Source: Orbilia blumenaviensis (Eukaryota > Ascomycota > Orbiliomycetes > Orbiliales > Orbiliaceae). From it: a stretch of 64,000 bases of DNA. The notes under the pieces were generated by a model, which made no database searches, had not been told where the DNA came from, and saw only the letters and a program-made list of their open reading frames with translations. The position numbers and the translations under genes are program-made. Within the stretch, counting starts at the first letter, position 1; every line of letters begins with the position of its first letter. The stretch lies in contig JAVHNS010000003.1 of NCBI GenBank assembly GCA_036872755.1, positions 2,976,001 through 3,040,000 of the forward strand, in the 5' to 3' direction. Positions 44,392-57,100 of this stretch are shown piece by piece.

Positions 44392-46815
44392 TTAAATCTC
44401 AACTTTCTGGTGTTTATCTTTCCACGTCGCCGCCTTACTCTTGTCCATCCAATCCACCTTCCACAACCTCTCCCTGCTCCCTTCCCTACTCCATCCTTTC
44501 TCTTCAATAAGCCCTATAATCAATCGAATCAATTCTCTTGCCGTAGGCCTAGTCTCCGCGCTCCTAGAAGTACACCTGTTAATCACTTGACAGAACCCCT
44601 TACGGAAAGGGTTTTTATGTTCCCGTCTACGCTCAAAGTTCAGCGGTTGGGTTGAGCTCCGTTGTTTCTCGAACGGGAAAAATCCGTTGGCTAGGACGAA
44701 CAGGGAAACGCCGACTGAATAGATGTCGTCTTTGTGGTTGGAAGGGGTTGGTTCGTAGAAGGAGGGTTGGCGTTGCTTGATTGTTTTTTTCCAAGAAGGT
44801 TTTGGGTTAGTAAAAATGATGTTTGGTTGGGGAATTATGCGGGTTAGATATATGGGATGGGGGGTGCTTACTGGCGACATGAAGATGGGACATGACGGTG
44901 GTGCAGGGTCGGTTTCGTAGCTGGCAAGTCCGAAGTCTCCGAGGACGAAGAGGGGGTATATATTATTAGCGCCGTTTGGGCGAGATTTCATAAATACTTG
45001 TGCGATGAAAGGTTTTAGTGGATCTGCTACAAGGTTGATGTGCGGGGATATAAAGCTTACTATTGTTCATCTTGATGTCGTTATGCACTATTGGGACCCA
45101 ACCAGGGCGTCCTTCTTTCTTGCGACTGTCAATACCCCTATTGAGAAAGAGGAGCGCCTTCGCGATATCTATCGTCATCTGCCACACAAAAGCTTCGGGT
45201 ATGAATGTTCTATATTATGTTAGCACCAAACCGACCTCGACGAACTCGCTAGGGGTATTACGCTACTACATTAGGCTATATCTTACCTGGGCCTTTGCGA
45301 CATATATTTGGAAAGCATTTCATTGACATCTCCTAGATTACAGAACTCCGTGAATATGTGCCCATACGGGTCTCCATGAGCCGGCGCCAACCTCCCGATG
45401 ATTTTTAAGATAGTTGTTGCGTTTGCCTCCACGCCACCTAGAAATTTTAACATCTGTGATTCGATTTTCCATGATTTAGCACGAACGGGATCGACTGCGG
45501 ATATTCTCTTTGCAATGATTCTTTGACCCCTTTTGACGTTCCGATACCACCCTTCTGTCACCCCAGATGGAGAGTCATGCAGAACTTCTAAGATGGCTGT
45601 AGCGCCGAAACATCCTGCGTTATGCTTTTTGATAACCCGAAGTTCTCGCTCGTACCCATCAAATCGAGGTAGTTCGTACGGCTCCGGAAGTCCACCGTTC
45701 CGTACTGCATAATCATCTTCTCCAATTACGAACGTGGCAGGCTCATATTTATTGTCATTATATGCTGGGGCTATCATTCTTTTCTGGGCCCGTTCGAGCT
45801 CAGGGCAGTCCGCCTCGACATACTCGGTGTACTCTGCTCTCTCGCCAGTTGTTTCTGAATCTCGGGAGTATCTTGTCGGGGTTTTTAGGCTAATGTCATC
45901 TATTCTGGATGTAAGTTGTTCTTCAGCTCGACGGTGCCCAGTTGAGCTCGAGGGGTACGCATGGCTCCCGGTGTTGTTTCGTGAGGTTTCATATACTTGA
46001 TTATCCGGAGTAATTCTATAGACCACTTTTGAGGGCGTAGACACTTGTTGCTGTCCTCCATACGCCGATTGTGTCTTTACAGATGGAGATCCATTACTGG
46101 TTCTATGCTGTCCATATCCGTTGGCCTCTCTAGCCGCAGACACAGTCGATTCGGCAGTATAACCCCCATACTTTTTATCATAGGACGCGGGCGCTCTGCT
46201 CATTTTTATATACTGCTCAGGCGAGTCCGCATAAGGCGCCGGTCTGGTTTCCCGCTGTGGTCTATAATCCGGCTCACCATGCCGAGGGGATGTCGTGGCT
46301 TCATACCTTTCTGCTGCATGGTCTCGGAAGCGGTGTACATCTACACCATCCCAATTCGTTGACTTTTCGTCGTCCCTTCTACTATGACTACTACTTTTGG
46401 TCCTATCAGAGCGTGGAGTTGCGTATTTACTTTGACCTGAAACATGAGAATTTGATGACGTTCCATATGTATCGTCACGGCGGCCGTACGCTTTTGAAGG
46501 GTTTGAATAGTCCATTCTTTGTGAGTTATCGCCGTGGTATACCCGTGATGGCTCGAGGCGTTCTTGTTCTACTACTAGATTGTAAATTGTTTCTCGGATG
46601 GCTTCTTGCTGCTTACGGGCTTTTTTTCTTACTCGGTTTTCTTCTTTGGATAGGATTGGGTTCCCTACGCTATTACTGCTGTTGCTGTTGCTGCTGCTGG
46701 TATTAGTGTTTTCGTGGGGGGGGTTTTGGGAATAGACTCCTGGTCGGGCTGGATTTAGTCTTTGGTCTGATGGGTCTTTACTTGAATTGTAGATCTCGTT
46801 CTTGTTTTTGAACAT
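44392..46815 (-). CDS. Protein kinase with long disordered N-terminus, 728 aa
   Basis: Exons 46815-45287, 45209-45061, 44996-44872 and 44775-44392 join in phase. Residues 1-370 are disordered and rich in S, R, Y and N, with a coiled-coil-like basic stretch near 60-80 (RVRKKARKQQEAIRETIYNL). The kinase domain runs from about 385: glycine loop HNAGCFGATAILEVL, a candidate ATP-binding lysine in IIAKRI, catalytic loop VHNDIKMNN (HRD changed to HND, with the catalytic Asp, Lys and Asn kept), DFG at about 580 (LGDFGLA) and DDIYSVGVSLFVLANG for the helix F region. The loop between DFG and helix F is short (SPQRQPSFYEPTPSNHKD). Likely active; the substrate is unknown. Branch sites TACTAAC and GCTAAC support introns 3 and 1. 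Confidence 0.85.
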
Positions 46816-48176
46816 TCTGGTGGTCTCGAGTTTAACTCGTACTGTAACCTATGACCTCTTTTTTTTTTTTTTTTTAGATATGTATACCAGTTTATTTTTG
46901 TTTCATGGGAAATTTTCTATCTTGTTCCTGAATGGGAGTATCAAAAGATTCGGAATTAGTTTGCAGAAGGAAGTATGTCATTTTCGGTTCCGGACAAATT
47001 TTCCGGGTTAGAAGTGGATCTAGACTATCGAGGTCGAAAGACTTTGATGCTGGCGTATTGCAAATATAGTTTCAGCGGGTCATGTATACCATAACGTATC
47101 AGTACTACAGTGCCTTTTGGGATAATATTAACATATTGGGTGGTCATTTTAGTGCCCACGTTTGAATATGCTAGCTTGAGATGGTTTGAGATAGCATATC
47201 TGGAACAGTTTTCATTGCATTTTGTATAGATACTATAAAGTGCTACGAGATGCCATCAGCTAGGAAAGAATGGTATTGTGGTAGGCAGGTTAGCATTTGC
47301 TTATAATACAAAAGATTATATTTGTGTAAACTTCCCTTTCCATATTCAAGGTCCCTATTGTGGTAACTAATTTGGCGCCCGGGAATGTCCACAGTATGGC
47401 TAGCGTACCTTGAAGTGGATTGGCCAAGCGTAGTTTATACATGTAACGTATATGCCTACTGGTATAGCACCAGTATGCAAACTAGATTTATAATTTGGTT
47501 TTGATTCTTCAATGCGTATCTGCTCGAAGAGACATGATAGGTTTCTATTGGCCCGCTGTATCATTTTGAGGACTTAGCAATTGTTGTTATACGGCCACAG
47601 CTTACTCGGTCAACCATTGTCTCTTCGGTGAGGTCGTGTGACTACTGTAGCTAGATAAGATATCGAGTTAGAATCGCTTATGTATAACAAACCGTATTGC
47701 CTTATAAAATACCTAATGGGTCCGTTCCACTTACCGTACTTAGTATGGAGGGTGCATATGCGAGGCTTGAAGAGCCAGTATCCAGCAGCAACTCAATAAG
47801 GGATTTGCCATCCTTTGTTCTTGCCTGTAGTCTACTGGGTTATCCTATGAAGCTTTGGTAGGAGGTACTTATAGCACTCCCAGCTTCCCACCATTGGAAC
47901 TCAGAGATTATATCTCTATCCAATTAGGAACTAGAAACTAGGAAATTAGAAGGAATCTGATGAAACGATGCCGAGACTGAAGTACTCTAAAGATCATGAT
48001 AGTTTATCATGTTAGGGCTAAAGACCTGGACGGAGCAACCTCCCTTTAGAATGCTGTCGTTGACGACATAGACATCCCCCCCTCCCCCCTCCAATAGCTA
48101 CAGCCACAAAGGACGCGTTCTGCTGAGCATTCAACGAGTTGAACGTTGATTCCCTCCCCCTTCTACATCCTCCAAG
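46816..48176. other. Gene-free spacer
   Basis: About 1.4 kb with a 16-nt poly-T near 46860 and no convincing ORF. It acts as upstream region for two divergent genes. Confidence 0.45.
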
Positions 48177-48184
48177 TATAAAAG
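48177..48184 (+). promoter_or_regulatory. TATA box of the GPI-protein gene
   Basis: TATAAAAG lies 208 bp before the ATG at 48392 and is followed by a long CT-rich leader (48200-48380), the usual layout of strongly expressed fungal genes. Confidence 0.6.
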
Positions 48185-48391
48185 GGCCTCCATCCCCTCC
48201 CAGAATTCTTTCTTCTTTCTTCTTCTTCCTTCTTTCTTCACCCTGCTCACACAATCCTCCTCCTCTCCCGAACAACCAACATCTTCACCTTCTTCACTCT
48301 TCATCTCGCAGCTTCCCCCACACGACTTTCGTTAAACCCTGCTCTCTATCGTTTTTCGATTATACTCGCTTCCTTCTTGCCTTTATTCAAG

Positions 48392-49539
48392 ATGAAGTCT
48401 GTTGTTGTCTTGTTCGTGGGTGCTCTCATGAGCGGTGGGGCGATGGCGGCTCCATATGGACAGGGTGAGTTTTCCATCTGATTTCCCCCAGTTCAACCTC
48501 CCAGTAGGACTTCTAGATAGATCTACTCTTTGCTTCATTCTATTTTCCTTCTTTCCTTTCTTTGTTCCCCTCTATCTCTCTATTTGCTTCCTTGGGTAGG
48601 TTTTTGGTAGATTTTGTCCTCGGCATCCTAGTTTTCCACCAGCGAGTTATCGATGGACTCCTTCTGGAAGCATCAGAAGAGCTTCGACCGCGATCGAAAT
48701 ACCTTATTTTACCCTTTATTCCTCATTCGAAATATAGTTTCCTTGGTTCAAAGCTAATTGGATCGCAGAGCCTAGCTCCGTTGAACCAGTCCCTACCACT
48801 TCTGAGTGTGAGACTGCTACCTGGACTCCTTACGAATACAACAAGTCCACTGTCATTCCATGTAAGTATTTCCTCGCTTCTATATCTTGCTGTTTCCCCT
48901 TCCGGCAAGTTTCCAGGCTAAGTTTCCCCTCTTTCAATTTTGCCAGATGAGCCATCCAATCCTTGGTATACTCAATCTTCGGAGGTCGAGCCAACTACCC
49001 CCGGGTACTATGGTCCTTCTTCTGAGCCAGTTGAGACTCCCGTCCCTTCTGGTTACCCTTACCCATATGAACCCGAGGAAGAGCCAACTACTACCTTGAC
49101 TTCCATCCTTGAGACCACTATCACCATTGATATCTCTTCCTACGAGCCCAATGTCCCTCCAACCTCTGAGCCTGGGTCTTGGACTACTCTTACCACCACC
49201 TCTTGCCCATCTTCGCCTTCTTCTGAGGGAGTTCCTGGGTATATTCCTTATACTCCGACCTTGACCCCGGTTCCATATGGGAACACGACTCCGGCTTCGC
49301 TCTATGAGCCAGAGACTCCTCCTGTCGCTTACCCGACTCCTCCTGTCTACTCTCCTCCTGGCAACGAGCCAACCCCCTCAGCGTACATTCCAGGTAACAA
49401 TAACACCTATCAGACTGCTCCTCCTCCTTACGTTCCTCCACCATACGCTGGCTCTGCCACTAGCCTTGTCAACAATGGAGGTTTCGTCGGAATGGTCGTT
49501 GGTCTTGTTGGGATCGTTGCTGTCATGATCATCTTGTAA
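48392..49539 (+). CDS. Secreted GPI-type cell-wall protein, 252 aa
   Basis: Exons 48392-48464, 48769-48861 and 48947-49539 join in phase; the first intron is long (304 nt). A signal peptide comes first (KSVVVLFVGALMSGGAMAAP), then Pro/Glu/Thr/Tyr-rich sequence with loose repeats of EPxxP and YEPE type (YPYPYEPEEEPTTTLTSILE). Only two cysteines were counted. The C-terminus (TSLVNNGGFVGMVVGLVGIV, then AVMIIL) is a typical GPI-attachment signal, with a small-residue site near SATS or NNGG. Probably a wall-bound, heavily O-glycosylated surface protein. The strong TATA box and CT-rich leader suggest high expression. Confidence 0.85.
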
Positions 49540-50373
49540 AAGACAATGGTAACGTTTTTTCTCTGGGAGGAAAAGGTATGGAATGGGTTTTACTTCATTG
49601 AATACCTGTCTTTCTTCTTACTGTTGATCTGGATACAAATGATCCTGTCGTTTCCTTTGTGATAATTTCATATTCTGCTTTTTTCTTTTTCATGTGAATT
49701 ACTTTTACAATTACCACACAAAGCGGCAGTCCTCAATGGAGGGATTGTTTCATCGTCTTCAATATCTTTTTCCTTGTCCTGTTTATAATCATAATGTTTA
49801 TTCACATCAACGTTCTTACCAGATCGAAGGTTCGTCCTGAGATTTGTGTGAGCTCGTGAGTGATTACTCCTTCCATCACTGTTGCCGTCCTAGATATCAT
49901 GCAGTATGACTGTCAACTCGTACATTAACTCGTAGATGCTTCTGGACCCATCCGTATGGTCTCCACTATCACTCCCGTGTAAGGTATGTCTCTCCCTCAT
50001 CCCCTCACCTCGCCACCTTTTCTCCTCTTGGCTGCTGTAGAATACTAACCTCATCTTCAGTAGCCCAAGCTCTTACATGTATCTCTACTCAATTAAGTTG
50101 AATTAACTTTGTGGTATTTTATAGATCGTCGTGTTGGCTAGCGACCGTTGCTGCCGAAATTCAGCGTGTGAGTCGACAGCCTGCAGTGCACTTTTGACTA
50201 TATCCTAGCCAGCACTCCCTATATAATACTATCTGGCGAATGACACTCCGCGATATGATGCATGCACTCACTCGCTACCGGCCAGTCTCCAGGATCCGCC
50301 GCCGACATCGACGTTTCAGCTGAATAGATTTCTCGACAGACATACATACACACACGTATGCACGTGTAAATAC
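49540..50373. other. Spacer between the GPI-protein and metallophosphoesterase genes
   Basis: A T-rich 3' flank to about 49700, then mixed sequence. No gene or clear element was seen. Confidence 0.45.
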
Positions 50374-51813
50374 ATGCCGTCGCAGCATCCCACGTGGCTC
50401 CCCTGGTCCTCCACCGCTCTCCCTTCCGTGCTATCCAGTCAGTCTTCCAAAGAGTTCAAGAAGAAGAAGAGGAAAAAACCACGATCTCGATTTCGGCTCC
50501 CCTGCCAGAAGCCAGAAGCTCGAACATTACCGCCGCAACACATCCGTTCCGTGCTAATGTTGCCTTCGGTGGACCGGTCGTCGTTATCGACGAAGAAGAC
50601 CAGAAAGACGAGGTTCATATGCATGGGTGATACGCATAATCTGTCGCCGTATCAGGGTGGGTTTAAAGTTCCGAAGGGTGATGTGCTTATCCATGCTGGG
50701 GATATGACGAAGCAGGGGACGTATAAGGAGCTCAAGAAGACTATTGATTGGATTCAGAAGCTGGTGGAGGATGGAGTCGTTGAACAGGCGATTGTTATCG
50801 CCGGTGAGCATATATTTATTCAAGTTCTTGGTATTTCATAAAATTGGGGTAGGCTAATATTGTGTACTCTAGGAAACCACGAATTAACTCTAGACCCTCC
50901 ATTCTACGCCTCGCACGGCCACAACTGGCATTCTCAAGACCCGCAAGACCCTACCACATGTCTCTCCCTCTTCGCTCCACAGAATCTCCACCCTTCAATA
51001 ACCTTCCTAAACCACTCTTCAGCACACATAATCCTCAAATCCCCTAGCGGCCCAGGCACGCACTTCAAAGTCTTTGGCTCGCCGTATACACCCCTCTTCA
51101 TTACAAAAGTTAACGACCTCTGTGATGGAAGTAGATGGGCGTTTCAGTATTCACCGTTTCCTAATCCCGAATCTGAGGAGATATGGAAGGATATACCCTC
51201 TGATACAGATGTATTAATTACCCACGGCCCGCCTTATTCACATTTGGATGGATGGCCGGTATCTGTTGGCCGTCATGGAACTGCTGAGGCTCACAAAGGT
51301 TGTGAGGGGCTAAGGAGGGCGGTGTGGAAGGTTAGGCCTAAGCTTCAGGTTTTTGGACATGTTCATCAGGGCAGGGGTGTTCAGCGGGTTATGTGGAGGG
51401 ATGGGAAACATGTAGTTGGGATGGAAGAAGGCTGTGCGTGCTCTTATCTTGAAGCTGAGGAAAATGGCGATAAAGTCAAGGTTACCATGCCTGGTGATGA
51501 TGTAACGCATGATGGCGATAACGATGGGAGAGTGGGTACTGGGACTAAAGAGATGGCGGAAAAGATACAGGGGTCTACGCATGATCATGCACAAATGGAA
51601 TGGATCGATCCTGGTGCAGTTGATGATCGTATTTCAGGAAAAATGAGCGTGGTGGATGTCACCAAGAGGACGAGGATGTTTGGAGGTGTTGGGCTACGGG
51701 AAGGGGAGACTTTGATGGTTAATGCGGCTGTTAGGAGGGGTGGTTGGCCGTACGAAGGGGTTAATAAGGTGGTGGTTGTGGATATGGAATTGGAGGTTTG
51801 GGATGAAAGTTGA
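50374..51813 (+). CDS. Calcineurin-like metallophosphoesterase (MPPED type), 456 aa
   Basis: Exons 50374-50803 and 50873-51813 join in phase (GTGAGC donor). Metal-binding motifs appear in order: GDTHN near residue 86, GDMTKQG near 110, GNHE at the exon junction (about 144-147), THGPP and GHVHQGRG. This is the full calcineurin-like set for a two-metal site, and the spacing resembles the MPPED1/2 group. The substrate is unknown; a phosphodiesterase is likely. The first 75 residues are an unusual basic, Ser-rich extension (EFKKKKRKKPRSRFR) that could be a targeting or nuclear-localisation segment. The C-terminal 130 aa contain an Asp/Gly-rich insert (GDDVTHDGDNDGRVGTGTKE) and end in a beta-rich tail. 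Confidence 0.88.
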
Positions 51814-52106
51814 CGCTTCTTTGTTTCTCCTCTTCTTCCTTTACTTTTCCTATTCTTTTTATACTGAGCTGTTACATTCTTTTGTTTTCTTGTAGATGCA
51901 TGCTTTCCCTCTAACACGCATGACAATAAACCTTTCGATCTTTCTGTGTTGTATATGTTGTATTTCGCTCCTATTCCTTTTTTCTTCTTCGAGGCTACGA
52001 AATTACAACATTTACAACTCGCGGTTTCGCATCGCGTCAAGGCCGTTGAAAGTTTATATTTTTAAAAAAATAATTAAGGGAAGATACGGCGATGTAATAT
52101 ATTATA

Positions 52107-54168
52107 ATGGGAATCCCTCAGCTCCTTCAACATCTCGAAAAGATTAATAAGCCCAAGACGAAGGTTTATCCTGACGTTGTAAGCTCGACTACTACCACAA
52201 CATCCACGGCTACAGCTACAGCTACTACGGGGGGTATCGAGGATGTTTATCGTCCGGCAGCTATCATAGATGGATCGGCGCTTGCACACCATATCTTCAA
52301 CCGGAATTTGAAGTCGGTGGCGAAGGAGGAAAGGGTTACTACTGTGCTGGGGTTTGATTATGAGGTTTATCAAAGAAATGTTATTCGTTGGTTGGAGAGG
52401 CTGGAGGTCGGGTTTGAGATGTATGCCTTCTTCTTCTTCTTCTGAAATCCAATTTATATATAGCACCCTCTGGTCAAATTAAAACAGCTAACCGAGTAAT
52501 AAATACAGTACAAACATCCTAATAGACGGCCACCTACCAGCCTACAAAACCGCCACCAGAACCGCACGAATCCAAACCACAGTCGCGAACTTATCACGTC
52601 TCAGAACCCTCTCGCCGTCTGTTATCGACCTTACGAAAGTAAACTGGAACCCTTCGCCGCCATTTCTGATCGCTGCGTTTTCAGCGGCTGTGAGACAACA
52701 TGAAAGATTTGGAAAAGTGGTGAGGACTGTGGCGGGGGAGGCTGATGCCTTTTGTTCTGCTGCTGCTGCTATTGATATCGCTACTTCTGGTGAAGGTCGA
52801 GATGGTGGTGAAGGGTTAAGCGTCGTGTTTACAGGAGATTCGGATTTGGTCGTATACCCTTCTTCACCGAAATGTAGGGTTACAATGCTGGATACCGTCA
52901 CCTTCGAAGCATCAGATAACGCCAACAAATCCGAAAAAGTCAAAGTAACGCTCTGGTCACCATGGGATATTGAGCAAAAACTTAACCCGGGGGTTTCTAA
53001 AAAGGGCTCGACGTTGACTCAGGTATTAAAACTTGCGTGGTGTATCGTTAATAAAGATATGGTTAAGGTCGCCAAGGCTATGAATGGGGATATTAAAGGT
53101 GATGGGCTTGCGGGTGTTACTGTCGGAAGGGAGTTTAGAGAACAATATCTGCTGCCTGATGTTCATTCTTCTAAACAGGGGGGTATGGAGTTGTTAATAT
53201 CGGCGGTGGAAGGGATACTAGACTCCAGGGCTGCGGAAGTGGTATATGCATCTCCCTCGTGTAGAGGGTTATGTCATCCGCCGGTTTTGAAATTCGAAGA
53301 TAGTGGAAGCAGGGAGGTGGAAGTGTATCTTCCTGTGTTATTGGAGGATATTACGAAGTCTTCAGTGTGGAGTATCGGTCGAGGGGTTAGGAAGGTAGCA
53401 TATCAAATGCTATTCGGTGCTAACGCTACAGTGGTGGAAGTGCACCGCAAAGGCGAGGCTGTTAACCGCAGTTCCATCAACCTAGGAGAAACAGAAGACT
53501 CCGACGAAGTCGAATCCCTACCGCTACTACCCCCCAAAGAGGGTACCGGAGATGGAATATGTCCTTTACTAACCAGCATAATCCTCCAAATCGCACAAAC
53601 ATACATATCCAAGAACTTAGCGTTCACAGATAACGATATCATAGCTCTATTAGCTGCGGTATCAACAACATCATCACCCGCGCAAAGGGCGTCATTACCC
53701 CCCGTTACGGCTACACACTGGACATGGCCGCGCGCACACCTGCTTTCGCAGCTATTTGCTGGGATATGGAGTTTTTATCTTCTACACACTGTTGTGGATT
53801 TACCTGATGTGGAGATTTCAGCACGGCTTAACGAAGGCATACTCACAAATCTACAACATTTCAAAGAATTTTGGAAGATTATAGACCCAGCGCGGTTTAT
53901 GGCCATATATGCGATTTTACCACCTGATAGGCGGGGGATGACGAAGAACGCAAAGAAGAGGGCTAGGAAAAGGGCGAAGCTTATGGAGGGGCAGGATACG
54001 GCTGGGTTGGGGATTGTTAACAGGGTGTTTGAGAGGGGGGTTAGAGAGGGAGTGTTGGGGGTTTTGGGGGCTGTGGGGGAGATGAGGAGGGGGGAGGAGG
54101 AAAGCGATCACGAGAGAGGCGGGGGAGGCGGGGAAGGAGAGAGTTATATGGGGATGGAGGTGGGGTAG
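52107..54168 (+). CDS. Asteroid-like XPG/PIN-fold protein, 657 aa
   Basis: Exons 52107-52420 and 52509-54168 join in phase (GTATGC donor). The N-terminus MGIPQLLQHLEKINKPKT and AAIIDGSALAHHIFNRN match the XPG N-terminal start, with the acidic ID of the metal site. The exon junction gives FEITNILIDGHLPAYKTATR, the asteroid layout (residue D in IDG). The internal XPG-like block has GEADAFCSAAAAI and FTGDSDLVVYP with the conserved DSD. C-terminal sequence holds a basic patch (RGMTKNAKKRARKRAKLMEG) and a Glu/Gly-rich tail. Asteroid proteins (Drosophila asteroid, S. pombe Ast1) belong to the FEN1/XPG nuclease superfamily; nuclease activity has not been shown for most and is inference here. Confidence 0.85.
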
Positions 54169-57100
54169 GGGGGAGGTCTACGATTTATATCACGACGGAG
54201 ACAGCGTTGGTGTATACATGTACTTTATCCTTAAACAATAGTACTATTCCTTTGCCTCCGGCGCCTGGATTGGAGGCTATATTATTCCATAGAAAGCTAA
54301 AACATCTATCCAGCGAGTACGCGGCTAGTTAGAACATGCACAAGTATCGGAACTCATCGTATGGTCTGAATTTTGTAGTCTTGTAGAAATTTTGCCTTCT
54401 AAAAGCCCTTGATAGATAATATATACTAAAAGAAGGTTTTAGAATAAAGGCACTATTATAGTATTAGGAACGTCGGAATTATAGGTTAACCGGTTATGAC
54501 ACTGCGTGACGAATTTCACCGGTGCTTAATTTGTATTATCTTCAATAGCCCCGGATTCCTACACATTAAAGACTTTTAAATCCTTCGATATTCCCGGGAT
54601 CCCGTATAGCCGTGGGGGATCCATGATATTGGAAAAATGTATTCCATCTCTTTATAAACAAAGATAAGGTACATATAGGGTCTTGAGGCCCTCTAAGTAA
54701 AGTTCCGATGGGTAGGCTCTAGGATGGGGCTCCCACGGGTTTACAAGACAATAGATTTCCAAAAATATGCACGCAGCATATAACTCAACCGATGTATCTA
54801 TGATTCAAAAAGTCTATGGAAATAAGTCTACTTAAATCCGAAGAATCCTTCGACCGAAATCCTTCAATTGAGATCCGGCACCTGTGATCAGGGCACCAAT
54901 ACCCGTCATTAATCCTTCCAAAAAAAAAAAAAAAAAAAAGCGACATATACTCACAACGTAGAAGTAAGTACATACACCGGTATACGGCACCCGGTACGGT
55001 CGTCGCGTTGACATTGTTGTAGACAGGCCAGACCCACTAAGTTTCAGCCCAACGTCAGAGGCTGAACGCCTTCGAAATTCAAAATCAGTAGGCGGCAGAA
55101 TATCGATCATCGAAAAAGGGGTATTCTACTAGAAATCCCGTGCAAACCCATAACCGGTTCGCAAACATATGCCGCTTTTTCGTTTTCGTCGGTAGGGTGG
55201 CCGGGGGGACCGTCAATACAAAAAATTGAAAGTAAAGTTCTAGACTACTGAAGTTAGACGCTCCACTTTCCTGCTAGGTGAACCGTTCAGCTTCAAAGGA
55301 TTACGAATTTGTTAAAGTTCGGCCTCCACTTTGGTTTAGTGGGATTGTCAAAGCGGTTAAAATCCAGGCGAATTGTTTTTCCTCCCAAGGCGAAAAAAAA
55401 AAAGAAGGTTTTTGGTTTTAATCAGGAGAAATTTCTCACACGTGGAATGAATCAAGCTTTCGTTTTCGCAACGATATTTTTCCACGGCTCTTTCCTGGCG
55501 AGATGGATGGAGAGGGGGCAGGGATGAAGCTATTTTTGAGCCCAGCACACAAGCTTGGGTATGCATGGATTCGGGGGGATGCCCTGGGCTGGCACAGAGC
55601 ACAGTACCCAGAGCCAAGTCTTTATCGCAGGTCGGAACCAATCACAAACCAAATTTTTGGTTGCATGTTCGTGCGCACGCCGACGTGCGGCTGGGCATCA
55701 CCAGTATGGCGAACATGAGACCGATTGCAGCGATAAGGTGGGCGAGCAAGCACTCCGACTCGCTCCACACACTGATGTGAAAAAATGCCAATTTTTTTCC
55801 CACCAGCCGTGTTCCGAAAAATCGGTGCCTTGTCCACAACGTCCAATGTTGGAAATAGGAGCGAACAACTCATGACAATTTTCGGCGAGCGAGTTTTCCA
55901 ATTGGGGACGCGCGACGGTCGGTCGTCCTAACATCAGGATTGATACACATCTGCGAAAATGAAAATCTTGGAACATCCTATTTTCTTTTCTAGTTAGTTT
56001 TTTTTTCCTTGGTGGCCAGAATTTTATTGGGAATGTCCAGTGTATATCGGAATCCCATGAAATCTTAATAGAGTTTTGGTATAGAGTTCATGTCGAAGGG
56101 ATCCACATACTAACTAGAGGGCACTAGGAATCTGCCGATTTAGTCCGGAAAATTGACTTTCTCCTCACACACGTTGGGGGCTAGAAGACTCTGGATGGGT
56201 TTGCACGTTTGTTGTGGGTAGCTTATTCGGCAGCGCACACAGGGACACGTCGAAGGGAGACCAAAAAAAATTAAAAGTGCAGCGGCGAATGGGAAAACTT
56301 TAGGATTTTCACATCCTAGCATCACTTTCAAGGTTTGCAGCTTGTGGGCTATATTCTTATCGTCGCTGTTATACTTACTGAGCTGTTCGTACGATTGTTC
56401 TATGGCCATGGCCATATGGGCAATCTTTTTCCTTCCTTGAGCTCGGGTGCTCTCAGCCTTGTTACTAGAATGAGGCACTAACACGAGAAGAGGGGCGAAA
56501 GATTGTCGAGAGAAAAACATGGATCCCAGAAACGCAATCAGACTAAGCTAAGGCCCTGGCGAAAAAATAGGTCTCTTGGAGTACTGTGGGTATGAGAAAT
56601 TGAATGGATGCAGACGTCAAATCTACTTCTAGAATGCAAGCAAGGCGAAACATCTTGATAAGCTTGTAAGGTACGTGGTTTCCCAAAACCGTCTACAGGC
56701 CTAATCGGGCAGTGCGGCGGTTGATCCTGCCAAGTTCCGGTTTCGCGACATGAGTGTTGTGTGTGTAACACGGTACATGTCGATCTTTGTGGGACATCAG
56801 ATGTCCTACAGGTAGGTGATTTGGCTTTATAGCTGGTCTTATAAGTCTAGGTTTAATTCATGAGGTCCTACGGATAGATTGTGTTTATGGGGATTTGGTC
56901 AAGGTATAATACTCGCATACTCATTATGGCATTAGTTATCGTCGTGTGTAAGTAAGTACACTTAGAATACAAAAGAAAAGACCCTTAACCCTGGTATATT
57001 CCCATCTCTTATCGACACAAAGGAAATTTCTGGAAATCATAACAGTATATATATAGTACTTCGTACTCGGTTCAAAAACCTATATCCTCCTTCCATCACT
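54169..57100. other. Gene-poor spacer with a stop-poor island
   Basis: About 2.9 kb. A 20-A run lies near 54920-54939. Between about 55500 and 56530, several frames on both strands stay open at once (for example 55555-55875 plus and 56140-56520 minus), so none can be preferred. The minus frame at 56140-56520 includes KYNSDDKNIAHKLQTLKVML, which looks protein-like but matches nothing I know. A decayed gene is possible. Confidence 0.35.

Noticed and set aside
55503..55976. Six overlapping ORFs in different frames
   Set aside because: No frame stands out by composition or family; reported only as a stop-poor island.
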